64,000 nucleotides of DNA. Source: Sphingobacterium sp. CZ-UAM. Its GTDB lineage: Bacteria; Bacteroidota; Bacteroidia; Sphingobacteriales; Sphingobacteriaceae. Positions within the stretch are counted from its first letter, which is position 1; every line of letters starts with the position of its first letter. The position numbers and the translations under genes are program-made. The DNA lies in the NCBI RefSeq assembly GCF_002000245.1, contig NZ_MTCM01000004.1, positions 310,001-374,000 on the forward strand. Reading direction: 5' to 3'. The notes under the pieces were generated by a model. It did no database searches. It was not told the DNA's origin and worked only from the letters and a program-made list of their open reading frames with translations. Below are positions 43,355-51,395 of the stretch, piece by piece.

Positions 43355-43611
43355 TTATCAAGTTGAATGATACCGTTGAGGTCGTTATTTAGCGAACGCT
43401 GGATAGCTTCTTCGAGAATCAATATCTTCTGCCCCTGATGTGTATATTCTTGTCCAATTCTGCTATTTGCTCCTGTCGAATTGAATGATTCCAATTTCAT
43501 AGGAAAATAAATTGGATTCTCATCTTCTGAACGCCCGATGGTCAATAGAATATTATACCCCTGTTGACGCAAACTCTGTAATGTCTGATAATTTAAACGC
43601 TTGAAAATCAT
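43351..43611 (-). CDS. Small hypothetical protein
   Basis: This 86-residue frame starts at an ATG (MIFKRLNYQTLQSLRQQGYNILLTIG) and ends LNNDLNGIIQLDN. It has no signal peptide or recognised motif, mixed alpha/beta composition, and normal codon use. The four-base tail-to-tail overlap with the AraC gene and the sensible amino-acid make-up favour a real gene. Function unknown. Confidence 0.6.
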   Translation of the reverse strand: MIFKRLNYQTLQSLRQQGYNILLTIGRSEDENPIYFPMKLESFNSTGANSRIGQEYTHQGQKILILEEAIQRSLNNDLNGIIQLDN

Positions 43612-43815
43612 AAGGACCGAGATTTACTATTATTATCAGTAACAAAAATATTTTCAATTTGTTTGTTTTATTTGGTAGAATTTTACGACTTGTTGCCTCC
43701 TATTTTATTGAGCATATTAATGCCCAATAAAAACAAATTCCATCTCTATCATGTAATAATTTTTAAAACTTTTCACGCCATTGCCTGTTGTATACTGTAG
43801 ATAAATCCTAGGATT

Positions 43816-44205
43816 ATGGCTAGCACAGAACATAAAAAAATAAAGGGAAAAATCGAATCAGACTATCCTGACTCAGAGCAAAATCTAGCTTATAACGATG
43901 AGATGGAGAGTTATGAGTTGGATGTGGATGACAACGATCCCGATTACGATCATCCGGCAGATTATGGTACACTATCCGAAGGGGCCGTCGATGACGACTC
44001 CACATATGATAACTCAAATCCTTTTGTTGGCGACGAATATGCGGATCGTGAAGATTTAGAAGAAGATGAATTGGAAGATGCACATATGCGGATAGAAACC
44101 TTCAAACAAAATCGCTTATCACCATTAGATAAAAAACTGGCCCAGAACGAAGAAGATCTTCGAGATGATCTTGATGAAGAAGGGTATCCAAAAAATGACA
44201 GGTAG
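43816..44205 (+). CDS. Small strongly acidic hypothetical protein
   Basis: The 129-residue product is dominated by Asp, Glu and Tyr (for example YELDVDDNDPDYDHPADYGTL, EDLEEDELEDAHM) with only a short basic start. It lacks a signal peptide, Cys and any hydrophobic core, so it is probably disordered. It starts at ATG 43816 and is followed by a terminator (44232-44255). It could be a nucleic-acid mimic or a chaperone-like buffer; neither is shown. Confidence 0.7.
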   Translation: MASTEHKKIKGKIESDYPDSEQNLAYNDEMESYELDVDDNDPDYDHPADYGTLSEGAVDDDSTYDNSNPFVGDEYADREDLEEDELEDAHMRIETFKQNRLSPLDKKLAQNEEDLRDDLDEEGYPKNDR

Positions 44206-44231
44206 TTTTCCGATTATAAAGTAGTTTTCAG

Positions 44232-44255
44232 AGGAGTCTTAGGACTCCTTTTTTA
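44232..44255 (+). terminator. Terminator after the acidic protein gene
   Basis: AGGAGTCTT / AGGACTCCT stem followed by a run of T. Confidence 0.75.
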
Positions 44256-44350
44256 TAAACTACCTTTTTTAAAGAAATATGGTATTCAACAGCAAAATAA
44301 TCCCATAACTCTTTATTTTTATGTAAGTTTATATTCGAAGATTTAAATAC

Positions 44351-45127
44351 ATGGAAAGTCCGTTACCGCTCATTCGTATCATTGACCTAAAAAAATCATA
44401 CGGAACAAAAGAAATTTTAAAAGGAATTAATCTAGATATAAATCCAGGACAGGTCATTGGTTATATTGGTCCCAATGGGGCAGGAAAATCTACTACAGTC
44501 AAGATATTGACTGGACTGATTGAAGACTTCACTGGCAAAGTTGAGATCAATGGTATTGATATTCAAAAGGACTCACTTTCCATAAAATCCCAACTCGGAT
44601 ATGTTCCTGAGAATGCAGAGCTTTACGAGGTACTGACACCTACGGAATATCTTGATTTTATCGGGAAATTATATGGCATGGAGGACCATATTATCCAAGA
44701 ACGTTCTCTCAAATTACTAAAGGCATTCGGTCTGGCTGCAAATGCCAATAATAGGATGGACACCTTTTCTAAAGGCATGCGTCAGAAGGTACTCCTCATA
44801 TCCGGTATCATTCATAATCCGCAGATCATCATCCTGGATGAGCCTCTGTCCGGATTAGATGCAAATGCCGTGATCTTCGTGAAAGAACTCATATCGTTAC
44901 TCGCCAAAGAAGGTAAGACGATTTTTTATTGTTCACACATGATGGATGTTGTTGAAAAAGTATCCGATAGAATCCTCCTTATCAGCCAAGGAAGTATTAT
45001 TGCGGATGGAACGATTGACCAATTGAAGTCAAATCCCAACGAATCACTTGAACATATTTTCGCAAAATTAACCAATAGGGACAATGATGCACTGGACGCA
45101 TCTGACATCATAACTGCTATTCAATAA
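44351..45127 (+). CDS. ABC transporter ATP-binding protein
   Basis: The 258-residue ATPase has Walker A (YIGPNGAGKSTTVKIL), the signature region (FSKGMRQKVLLISGI), Walker B (QIIILDEPLSGLDANAV) and the H-loop (IFYCSHMMDVV). It belongs to the ABC-2 type exporter/CcmA-like branch with GYVPENAELYEVLT at the Q-loop. The membrane partner starts one base after its stop, so the two form a transporter. Substrate unknown. Confidence 0.93.
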   Translation: MESPLPLIRIIDLKKSYGTKEILKGINLDINPGQVIGYIGPNGAGKSTTVKILTGLIEDFTGKVEINGIDIQKDSLSIKSQLGYVPENAELYEVLTPTEYLDFIGKLYGMEDHIIQERSLKLLKAFGLAANANNRMDTFSKGMRQKVLLISGIIHNPQIIILDEPLSGLDANAVIFVKELISLLAKEGKTIFYCSHMMDVVEKVSDRILLISQGSIIADGTIDQLKSNPNESLEHIFAKLTNRDNDALDASDIITAIQ

Positions 45128-45128
45128 T

Positions 45129-46808
45129 ATGGAAAGATATATCTTACGATTTATTCTTCTATTTAGAGGAGTCTGGGAAAACTTGGGCGTAAACTTTGCA
45201 CAGTTTAAGATTATATTAGAAACTAAAGTTACCTTAGATAATAGAAAACCAATCACATTTAAGAAACGTAATACAGGGAAGTCCTCTTCGTCTTCCTCCA
45301 TTATACAGTTTATCATGTATATGATCATCGGTTTGATGTTCATGGTTATTCCTATTTTGATTCCAGATCGTTACTTAGCCCTGGCTATCATGCTACTGTG
45401 TTTTACCAGCATGCTAAGCATTACATTAGTTTCGGACTTTTCGCCCATACTGTTGGATACGAGGGATCAATATATTATTATACCCAAGCCAGTCAATGAT
45501 CGGACGATAACATTATCGCGAATAACATTTATTGCCATTAAACTTTTCAACCAGGTCATTGCACTATGCTTGCCGCTTTTGATCTACGTCCTCTTCAACT
45601 GGAATGTCTCCGCTATTTTCCTATTAGTTTTACAACTGCTCCTAAGCACACTGGTCGCATTAGTGTTCGTCAATGGTTTCTATCTTATCGCCATCAAATA
45701 TCTACCCATCCAAAAATTTAAGGATATTATCACCTATATACAGATTGGGCTTTCAATGATCATTTTTTTAGCCTATTACCTTGGTCCGAATCTAATTCAA
45801 ACAATTGTTGAGTCCCACTTGACCATTGAACAGCTCAAATTTCTTTGGTTATTTCCCAGTACTTGGATTGCTTCTTTTCAATCTCTGCTTTTGGGTGACC
45901 ATAGTTCACAGATCATCCTATTTTCCGTTCTGGGTATAGTTGTACCATTGTTTGGTATCTATGCCTGTACACATTTATTTTCCAGCGGATTTAATGCAAA
46001 AATAGCCAGTCTTGCTAGTGCCGATACACCATTACCTGAAACGGCAGAGAATATTTCATACAATGCCTCAAAGCGCCCTTTTTATAAAAAATTAGCCACA
46101 AGCCTATGCTCATCTCCACTTGAAGAAGCTGGATTTAGTATTGTATGGCTTATAAGTTCAAAAACAAGAGAATTTAAACAGCAGCTCTATCCCTCATTAG
46201 CCTATTTGCCCATCTATTTTATATTTCTATTTTTACGCACTGGCGAAGGTTTGTCATTATCAGAGAAGCTGAAAAAATTAGGAGAATCTGGGTTATATGT
46301 CATTATGTTCTATCTGTCACTGTTAACCATATTAACGGTATTCCAGTTGATCACACAGAGCAACAAGTATAAAGCAGCCTGGATCTATTATGTCACGCCA
46401 ATAGATCGTCCCGGACAATTTATGACCGGCGTACTTAAAGCTTGTCTTATTAAATACGTACTGCCCTTTAATATCCTATTTCTTTGCATTTGTATCCCTC
46501 TATTTGGTATCAGCGCTCTAAATGATCTATTACTTTCCTCAGCCATAGGTGGAATCGAAAGCATCCTGATCATGCTCTTTTTGGTAAAAAACTATCCTTT
46601 TTCCAAAGCAAGCCAATCCAATTCCAAGGCATTGATCAACTTATTGATCTTAGGTTTACTTGGACTTTTGGGCTATCTTCATAAAGTTATCTTTCAATAT
46701 GAACTGTTGATATGGGGGCTGGCGGCACTCGGCTGGATTTTATTTTTTATTATGCTTAAATACCTACAAAAAGAAGATTGGAAAAGTCTGGCCTTTGATG
46801 ACAATTAA
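45129..46808 (+). CDS. ABC transporter permease (large membrane protein)
   Basis: The 559-residue protein has a cytoplasmic N-terminus of about 60 residues and then about 12 hydrophobic segments (for example IIQFIMYMIIGLMFMVIPILI, FILLLRTG-type, ALINLLILGLLGLLGYLHKVIF). It starts one base after the ATPase gene, implying coupled translation. No named permease family is recognised; the layout matches two fused ABC-2-like six-helix bundles. A short soluble domain lies near residues 300-345. Confidence 0.8.
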   Translation: MERYILRFILLFRGVWENLGVNFAQFKIILETKVTLDNRKPITFKKRNTGKSSSSSSIIQFIMYMIIGLMFMVIPILIPDRYLALAIMLLCFTSMLSITLVSDFSPILLDTRDQYIIIPKPVNDRTITLSRITFIAIKLFNQVIALCLPLLIYVLFNWNVSAIFLLVLQLLLSTLVALVFVNGFYLIAIKYLPIQKFKDIITYIQIGLSMIIFLAYYLGPNLIQTIVESHLTIEQLKFLWLFPSTWIASFQSLLLGDHSSQIILFSVLGIVVPLFGIYACTHLFSSGFNAKIASLASADTPLPETAENISYNASKRPFYKKLATSLCSSPLEEAGFSIVWLISSKTREFKQQLYPSLAYLPIYFIFLFLRTGEGLSLSEKLKKLGESGLYVIMFYLSLLTILTVFQLITQSNKYKAAWIYYVTPIDRPGQFMTGVLKACLIKYVLPFNILFLCICIPLFGISALNDLLLSSAIGGIESILIMLFLVKNYPFSKASQSNSKALINLLILGLLGLLGYLHKVIFQYELLIWGLAALGWILFFIMLKYLQKEDWKSLAFDDN

Positions 46809-46820
46809 AAATTACAATGA

Positions 46821-46853
46821 ATAGACAGGCTCCAATACAAGGAACCTGTCTAT
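46821..46853. terminator. Hairpin between convergent genes (ABC permease / PNGase-like)
   Basis: The stem ATAGACAGG / CCTGTCTAT has a short A/T flank on each side. Confidence 0.65.
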
Positions 46854-46860
46854 TTCACGA

Positions 46861-48777
46861 TTACTTTTTATTGATCCGCCCTTTAAACCGACTAATACCG
46901 TCCATAAAAGCTTCTACAATTATTCTTCCCTTAGGAAGATGGGTAAGGTCGTAGTTGAATACCGCATTCTTTATGGCTTTATATTCGTGCTTTTGCCACT
47001 CTACGCCATCTACTGTTATCCGTATGGTCATATCACTCAGTTTATTGGATACTACATTTAATTGGGTTTGGTCAACCACTGATCTGGGGTACAGTGAAAA
47101 TGCATATCGAGCATTTTTCGTATCCATGTCGAAATCTGAAACAGCTTTAAAGCTAAACATTTCCCCTACACCGCAATCACTTTCAAATGCATGAATAAGA
47201 TTTCCTTTCAGATCAAAAATGCGAAGATAACCATCACCGTTTTGGGGCTGTGCCCAAAACTGCAGTCCATTCCCAGCCGTATCGATTAGGCGAAAGGAGT
47301 AGTTCCCTGCAGCAAGGCGTATAGTATCCGTGTAAAGTGTAAGCGCAGTCAGCTGGGCTGCTTTTTTTTGAAAAATTGTATCCTGCTTAGCATTTATTAA
47401 AAAAATACTGTTGTCCTGAGGTGCTTTATTTGTAAGAAATTTCACAACAAATTCAGCAGGAAACTTTTCTGGTGCCGTAAAAACAGCTTTCATTTCATTG
47501 TCTCCGGACCATGCGTCTTTCTTACCGTTCGGTTGGACAAGTTCTACATGGAAGATATTCTCACTATCTTTTTCCTGAATTTCTCCTGGCAGTAATACTT
47601 CTGCGGCTTGATTAAAGGAAAGATTTCCCTTCCAATGGAATGTTCTGGAAGGAAAGCCCTTGGTTCCATACACAATTTTAAGCGAATGTAAGGGATCTGC
47701 ACCGAGGTTTCTAAAAGATATCCGTGGGCCAGAACTGGCTGGATTTAGTCTCGAAAAACGCTGTTCATCATTTGGTACCATAATAGATTCAACAGCAACA
47801 TCTATTTTTTGATTGGGTTTGGAATAATGAAATAAATAAGCTGAGATATTTTCTACCGCTTGTATATTAGCTGTTGCAGTATAAGGTTCCATTTGCAATG
47901 CGGTTGTATGACGTCCGGGTTTTGTAAAAACATCGATTACATCAGGTTGTTGTAGGTCCCCAGGACACCAATATGCTCGGTCAAAGATCCAGGTTCCACC
48001 TTGCGGATATAATGGGTTGTCACCACACTTTTTCCACATATCCCGCAGGTCAACAACCTTTCCGTCAAGCCTGAGTTCACGCCACCGTGTACAAAACTCA
48101 CTGCAGCCACGAGGTTTGTCCATACCGTGTCCAGTATGCTGAATACGTATCCGGCTTAAAGCCGCATGTCCTGGCGATTCGTAATCTACCGGCAATAAAT
48201 TTTCTTCTATCTTTTCGTTGGGATCACCATACTTAAAGGCCTTATTCCATAAAGGAGTTATGCCAAGTGCTGTGACAACCGGAGGTCCAGATAGTATTTC
48301 AAAGTCTATGCTAAGCGCCCAGCCGACTGTTTTATCCTCAAAGCCCGAATGGACGTATACAATCTCTACACTATCTCGCAAAAAGGGAGCAAAATCAGTG
48401 ACATCTACTTGCCATTTCCATTGCCAGCCCTTATTGTAAATACTCCCATAAGGTGTAAGCATTCTACCTAATTCATAGTTTAGGGCCCCGCCTTTTGCCC
48501 CGCCTTTGCGTCTCAATACGATATGATCCAAATAATCCCAATGTGCTGTGTTCAAGCTATCAGGACTTCCCAAAGTGACATACATGGTTATTTTTCGCAC
48601 AGGATATTCGGCTTTGGGGAATACTCCCCATGCTGGATAGGCATTTTCACCTTTAACAGCATCACAAATAATAGTCGTACGGTTGTGCGTAACAACATGG
48701 CTTATTATAGGCTTTTGTGCAACAGCATAATGGCTTACAATAAGCCACAATAGAATAAGTAAAGGTCTTAAATTCAT
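46861..48777 (-). CDS. Secreted PNGase F-like glycoprotein amidase
   Basis: The 638-residue protein starts with a Sec signal (LLILLWLIVSHYAVAQ). Residues about 40-330 resemble peptide-N-glycosidase F, which releases N-glycans from asparagine. Visible features are WDYLDHIVL, the two-domain jelly-roll pattern WQWKWQVDVTDFAPFLRDSVEI, then GHGMDKPRGCSEFCTRWRELRLDGK and YPQGGTWIFDRAYWCPGD. The second half (about 340-638) is beta-rich, probably accessory domains, ending SRFKGRINKK. Bacterial PNGase F homologues feed on host or fungal glycoproteins. It stands alone in its own transcript. Confidence 0.85.
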   Translation of the reverse strand: MNLRPLLILLWLIVSHYAVAQKPIISHVVTHNRTTIICDAVKGENAYPAWGVFPKAEYPVRKITMYVTLGSPDSLNTAHWDYLDHIVLRRKGGAKGGALNYELGRMLTPYGSIYNKGWQWKWQVDVTDFAPFLRDSVEIVYVHSGFEDKTVGWALSIDFEILSGPPVVTALGITPLWNKAFKYGDPNEKIEENLLPVDYESPGHAALSRIRIQHTGHGMDKPRGCSEFCTRWRELRLDGKVVDLRDMWKKCGDNPLYPQGGTWIFDRAYWCPGDLQQPDVIDVFTKPGRHTTALQMEPYTATANIQAVENISAYLFHYSKPNQKIDVAVESIMVPNDEQRFSRLNPASSGPRISFRNLGADPLHSLKIVYGTKGFPSRTFHWKGNLSFNQAAEVLLPGEIQEKDSENIFHVELVQPNGKKDAWSGDNEMKAVFTAPEKFPAEFVVKFLTNKAPQDNSIFLINAKQDTIFQKKAAQLTALTLYTDTIRLAAGNYSFRLIDTAGNGLQFWAQPQNGDGYLRIFDLKGNLIHAFESDCGVGEMFSFKAVSDFDMDTKNARYAFSLYPRSVVDQTQLNVVSNKLSDMTIRITVDGVEWQKHEYKAIKNAVFNYDLTHLPKGRIIVEAFMDGISRFKGRINKK

Positions 48778-48811
48778 TAAGTTAATTTAAAAGCTAGTCA
48801 AAAATCAAGTC

Positions 48812-48849
48812 AAAAAAAAAGGAAAGTCTGTAATTTGACTTTCCTTTTT
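48812..48849 (-). terminator. Terminator of the first tRNA-Met
   Basis: GGAAAGTC / GACTTTCC stem with A/T runs, lying immediately downstream of the tRNA on minus. Confidence 0.75.
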
Positions 48850-48854
48850 AAAAG

Positions 48855-48928
48855 TAGCGGGGAGCAGGATCGAACTGCCGACCTCAGGGTTATGAATCCT
48901 GCGCTCTAACCATCTGAGCTACCCCGCC
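48855..48928 (-). tRNA. tRNA-Met (anticodon CAT), copy 1
   Basis: The minus strand folds as GGCGGGG acceptor, D arm GCTC...GAGC, anticodon stem around TTCATAA (anticodon CAT), T arm GGCAG-TTCGATC-CTGCT and CCCCGCT plus discriminator A. No CCA is encoded. It lacks the initiator features (first-pair mismatch, three G-C pairs in the anticodon stem), so it is elongator Met, or possibly the lysidine-modified Ile2 tRNA. The promoter is complete: TTTG, 18 bases, TATATTTG (on plus CAAATATA 48940-48947 and CAAA 48966-48969). Confidence 0.93.
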
Positions 48929-49220
48929 GTTTCGGTATGCAAATATACCACTTCACCTGTCAATTCAAAAGATTTTTTTATTTTTTTTAGCGTTTTATCA
49001 TGTTCAAAAACCTTTATACCACACAACAAACTCATTCTTAACGAAGTAAAATAACATTTAAGCCACGAAAAAAAATGGGATAAGAGATAGGGAATTTTAA
49101 ATTCAAATATTTGAGAAAAAGCCGTCAACTTTTCACAAAAAAACTTGCAATAACAAAATAAATATGTATTATTACAAATAATAAGTCTATGCAGTAAAAA
49201 GCAAAATGGGAAGAGATTTG
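48929..49220. other. Spacer between the two CAT tRNAs
   Basis: AT-rich spacer with the promoter of copy 1 (48940-48969). A 69-residue minus-strand frame here overlaps the tRNA and is not supported. Confidence 0.5.
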
Positions 49221-49294
49221 TAGCGGGGAGCAGAATCGAACTGCCGACCTTTGGGTTATGAATCCAACGCTCTAACCATCTGAGCTACCCCGCC
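49221..49294 (-). tRNA. tRNA-Met (anticodon CAT), copy 2
   Basis: Same fold as copy 1 and nearly identical; differences sit in the anticodon stem (TTGGA/CCCAA against CAGGA/CCCTG) and one T-stem base. Anticodon CAT, no encoded CCA. Its own promoter is on plus CAAATATA 49307-49314 with CAAA 49333-49336, i.e. TTTG, 18 bases, TATATTTG. One of the two could be the Ile2 tRNA; sequence alone does not decide. Confidence 0.93.
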
Positions 49295-49359
49295 ATTTTG
49301 GGAATGCAAATATAGCTTATTTTTGATTTAAACAAACTAAAATTTAAAAAAACATTTAT

Positions 49360-49737
49360 ATGGCAGATAAAATAAAATTCCAATTAGAATATATCATCAA
49401 CTCTTCACCTAGAATTTTATTTCCGTATTTGCAAGAACCAAACGAACTGGCACAATGGTTTGCAGATGATGTAAACTACAAAGACACTGTTTATACTTTC
49501 ATTTGGGACGATGAACCGCATCGTGCAAAGATCGTCGCGTCAAAGGAAAATAAATCGGTGCGTTTTAAGTGGCTCGATGACGATCCCTACTATTTTGACC
49601 TAGAGATTGATCAAGATGAACTGACAAACGATGTTGCACTTAAAATAACAGACTTTGCTAAAGAAGAGGACTTGGAAAATAGAAAATTAATCTGGAAAAA
49701 TTCAATCGTCTATCTTCAAAGTGTTATAGGTGCATAA
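49360..49737 (+). CDS. START-like domain protein
   Basis: This 125-residue cytosolic protein has the helix-grip pattern of Bacteroidota START-like proteins related to the AHSA1/SRPBCC fold: FQLEYIINSSPRILFPYLQEPNELAQWFADDV, then TFIWDDEPHRAKIVASKENKSVRFKW, and a C-terminal helix LIWKNSIVYLQSVIG. Such domains bind hydrophobic ligands; the ligand is unknown. The LptF/G permease gene starts about 100 nt later, behind its own promoter. Confidence 0.85.
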   Translation: MADKIKFQLEYIINSSPRILFPYLQEPNELAQWFADDVNYKDTVYTFIWDDEPHRAKIVASKENKSVRFKWLDDDPYYFDLEIDQDELTNDVALKITDFAKEEDLENRKLIWKNSIVYLQSVIGA

Positions 49738-49744
49738 AAAAACC

Positions 49745-49752
49745 TATCTTTG
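49745..49752 (+). promoter_or_regulatory. Promoter -7 box of the LptF/G permease gene
   Basis: TATCTTTG matches TAnnTTTG, about 87 nt before the ATG at 49839. The start of the leader carries a hairpin (49766-49791). Confidence 0.6.
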
Positions 49753-49838
49753 CAATATATTTTCACCAAGGGCTCTAAAAGAGCTCCTTGGATGAAAGAT
49801 GCTTTAATGTAAAGGCATCAGTTTGCTTAGCGTCACGG

Positions 49839-51323
49839 ATGAAAAAGGTTCATTTACTTATTCTTCAAGCTTTCATTAAACCATTCATTGTCACATTTTT
49901 TATTGTGATGTTTGTGTTATTGATGCTTTTCCTTTTTAAATACATTGATGATTTGATCGGAAAAGGATTTGAATGGTACACCATTATGGAGCTTATTGGG
50001 TATCAATGCATTGTTCAGATTCAAATGGCAATGCCTTTATCCATGTTATTGTCTTCCATTATGACCTTTGGCAACTTAGGGGAAAGCTATGAGCTTGTAG
50101 CAATCAAGGCTGCAGGTGTATCTCTACGTAAAGCCATGACTCCCCTATTTATACTCGTAGCGATCTTCGCCACTAGCTCTTTTCTATTTTCCGATTTCAT
50201 CCTACCTGTCGTCAATCTAAAAATGGGCACACTATTGACAGATGTGCGAAATAAAAAAGCCGATTTTCTAATCAAACCGGGTATTTTTAACAATACGATT
50301 CCGGGATACTCCATTCGGGCAAGAGGAAAAAATAAAGAAGGAACGATTCTTTATGATCTAATGATTTACGACCATCGCGGTGGAAACACAGCCAACAATG
50401 TTTTAATGGCTAAGGAAGGCTATATCTATAATTCACCGGACAATAGCTATATGATCCTCAAACTAAAGGATGGAATACGCTACGAAGAGTCTCGAACCAA
50501 GAACTCAAAAACATACGATCCGCGCCAGCAATTTACACGCTTTAAGTTTAAGGAAACAGAACAAAAATTCGACATGGGTAGTTTTCAACAAGGCAAAACA
50601 GATGAAAGTCTTTTTAAAAGTCACCATGCGATGTTAAACCTTAGGCAACTGGATATATACATTGACTCCAACCATATTAAAATTGACAGTATGGGTAAAG
50701 CAATCACAAGAACCCTAGATACGCGTTATAATATCTATTCAAAGTATTTTAGTGCAAATCAACCCGGCCAGCCAAAAGTAAAAGAAGCAAAGATCAAACC
50801 TTATAAAAATCTGGTCACCGATCTTGTCCCTGCTGAACAACGGACACAGATCACTATGAATGCCTTGAGCCAACTAAACTATTTAAAAGAAGATCTTAAT
50901 AGTCGTACCCTTGAATTTAAAGATTATAAAACCAAAGATATCCGTTATCGCATTGAATGGCATAGAAAGTTCACCTTGGCTGTATCTTGTCTGCTGTTAT
51001 TTGCGATCGGAGCCCCTTTAGGTGCAATTATTAGAAAGGGAGGGCTCGGACTTCCGGTCGTTATGGCAATCATTTTCTTCCTAATCTATCATATTATCTC
51101 AACGGTAGCGGAGAAAACAGCTAAAGATGGCGCCATATCTTCGGCTATAGGAATGTGGATGGCCATTATCGTATTAACACCTTTAGCTGCATTTCTGACC
51201 TATAAATCAACTACTGATTCTGCTCTTTTTGATATTGATCAGTATAAATTAAAAACTGAAGCAGCCTGGAAATGGATCAAAGAGAAATTCGCTAAAAAGA
51301 ATAAATTAAAGGAATCACATTAG
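49839..51323 (+). CDS. LptF/LptG-family permease
   Basis: The 494-residue inner-membrane protein belongs to the YjgP/YjgQ family that extracts lipopolysaccharide in the Lpt ABC system. It has three N-terminal helices with IVTFFIVMFVLLMLFLFKYIDDLIGKG and IMTFGNLGESYELVAIKAAGVSL (conserved coupling motif), a large periplasmic domain (about 130-370), and three C-terminal helices with WHRKFTLAVSCLLLFAIGAPLGAIIRKGG. The start is ATG 49839 (MKKVHLLILQAF); the longer frame uses a TTG inside the leader hairpin. The cytosolic LptB partner is not in the window. Confidence 0.92.
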   Translation: MKKVHLLILQAFIKPFIVTFFIVMFVLLMLFLFKYIDDLIGKGFEWYTIMELIGYQCIVQIQMAMPLSMLLSSIMTFGNLGESYELVAIKAAGVSLRKAMTPLFILVAIFATSSFLFSDFILPVVNLKMGTLLTDVRNKKADFLIKPGIFNNTIPGYSIRARGKNKEGTILYDLMIYDHRGGNTANNVLMAKEGYIYNSPDNSYMILKLKDGIRYEESRTKNSKTYDPRQQFTRFKFKETEQKFDMGSFQQGKTDESLFKSHHAMLNLRQLDIYIDSNHIKIDSMGKAITRTLDTRYNIYSKYFSANQPGQPKVKEAKIKPYKNLVTDLVPAEQRTQITMNALSQLNYLKEDLNSRTLEFKDYKTKDIRYRIEWHRKFTLAVSCLLLFAIGAPLGAIIRKGGLGLPVVMAIIFFLIYHIISTVAEKTAKDGAISSAIGMWMAIIVLTPLAAFLTYKSTTDSALFDIDQYKLKTEAAWKWIKEKFAKKNKLKESH

Positions 51324-51364
51324 ATTTGTGACAACGCTATTATAAATAAAATTAGATTCTACAC

Positions 51365-51372
51365 TAACTTTG
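51365..51372 (+). promoter_or_regulatory. ribBA promoter -7 box
   Basis: TAACTTTG matches TAnnTTTG, 23 nt before the ribBA ATG; the short leader leaves no room for an FMN riboswitch. Confidence 0.6.
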
Positions 51373-51395
51373 TATCAATACAATATAACAATTAA

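Noticed and set aside
48919..49128. A 69-residue minus-strand frame between the two tRNAs
   Set aside because: It ends inside a tRNA, covers the tRNA promoter, and shows no family features.
51324..51395. FMN riboswitch before ribBA
   Set aside because: The promoter box is only 23 nt from the ATG, leaving no room for the element, and no FMN motif is visible.
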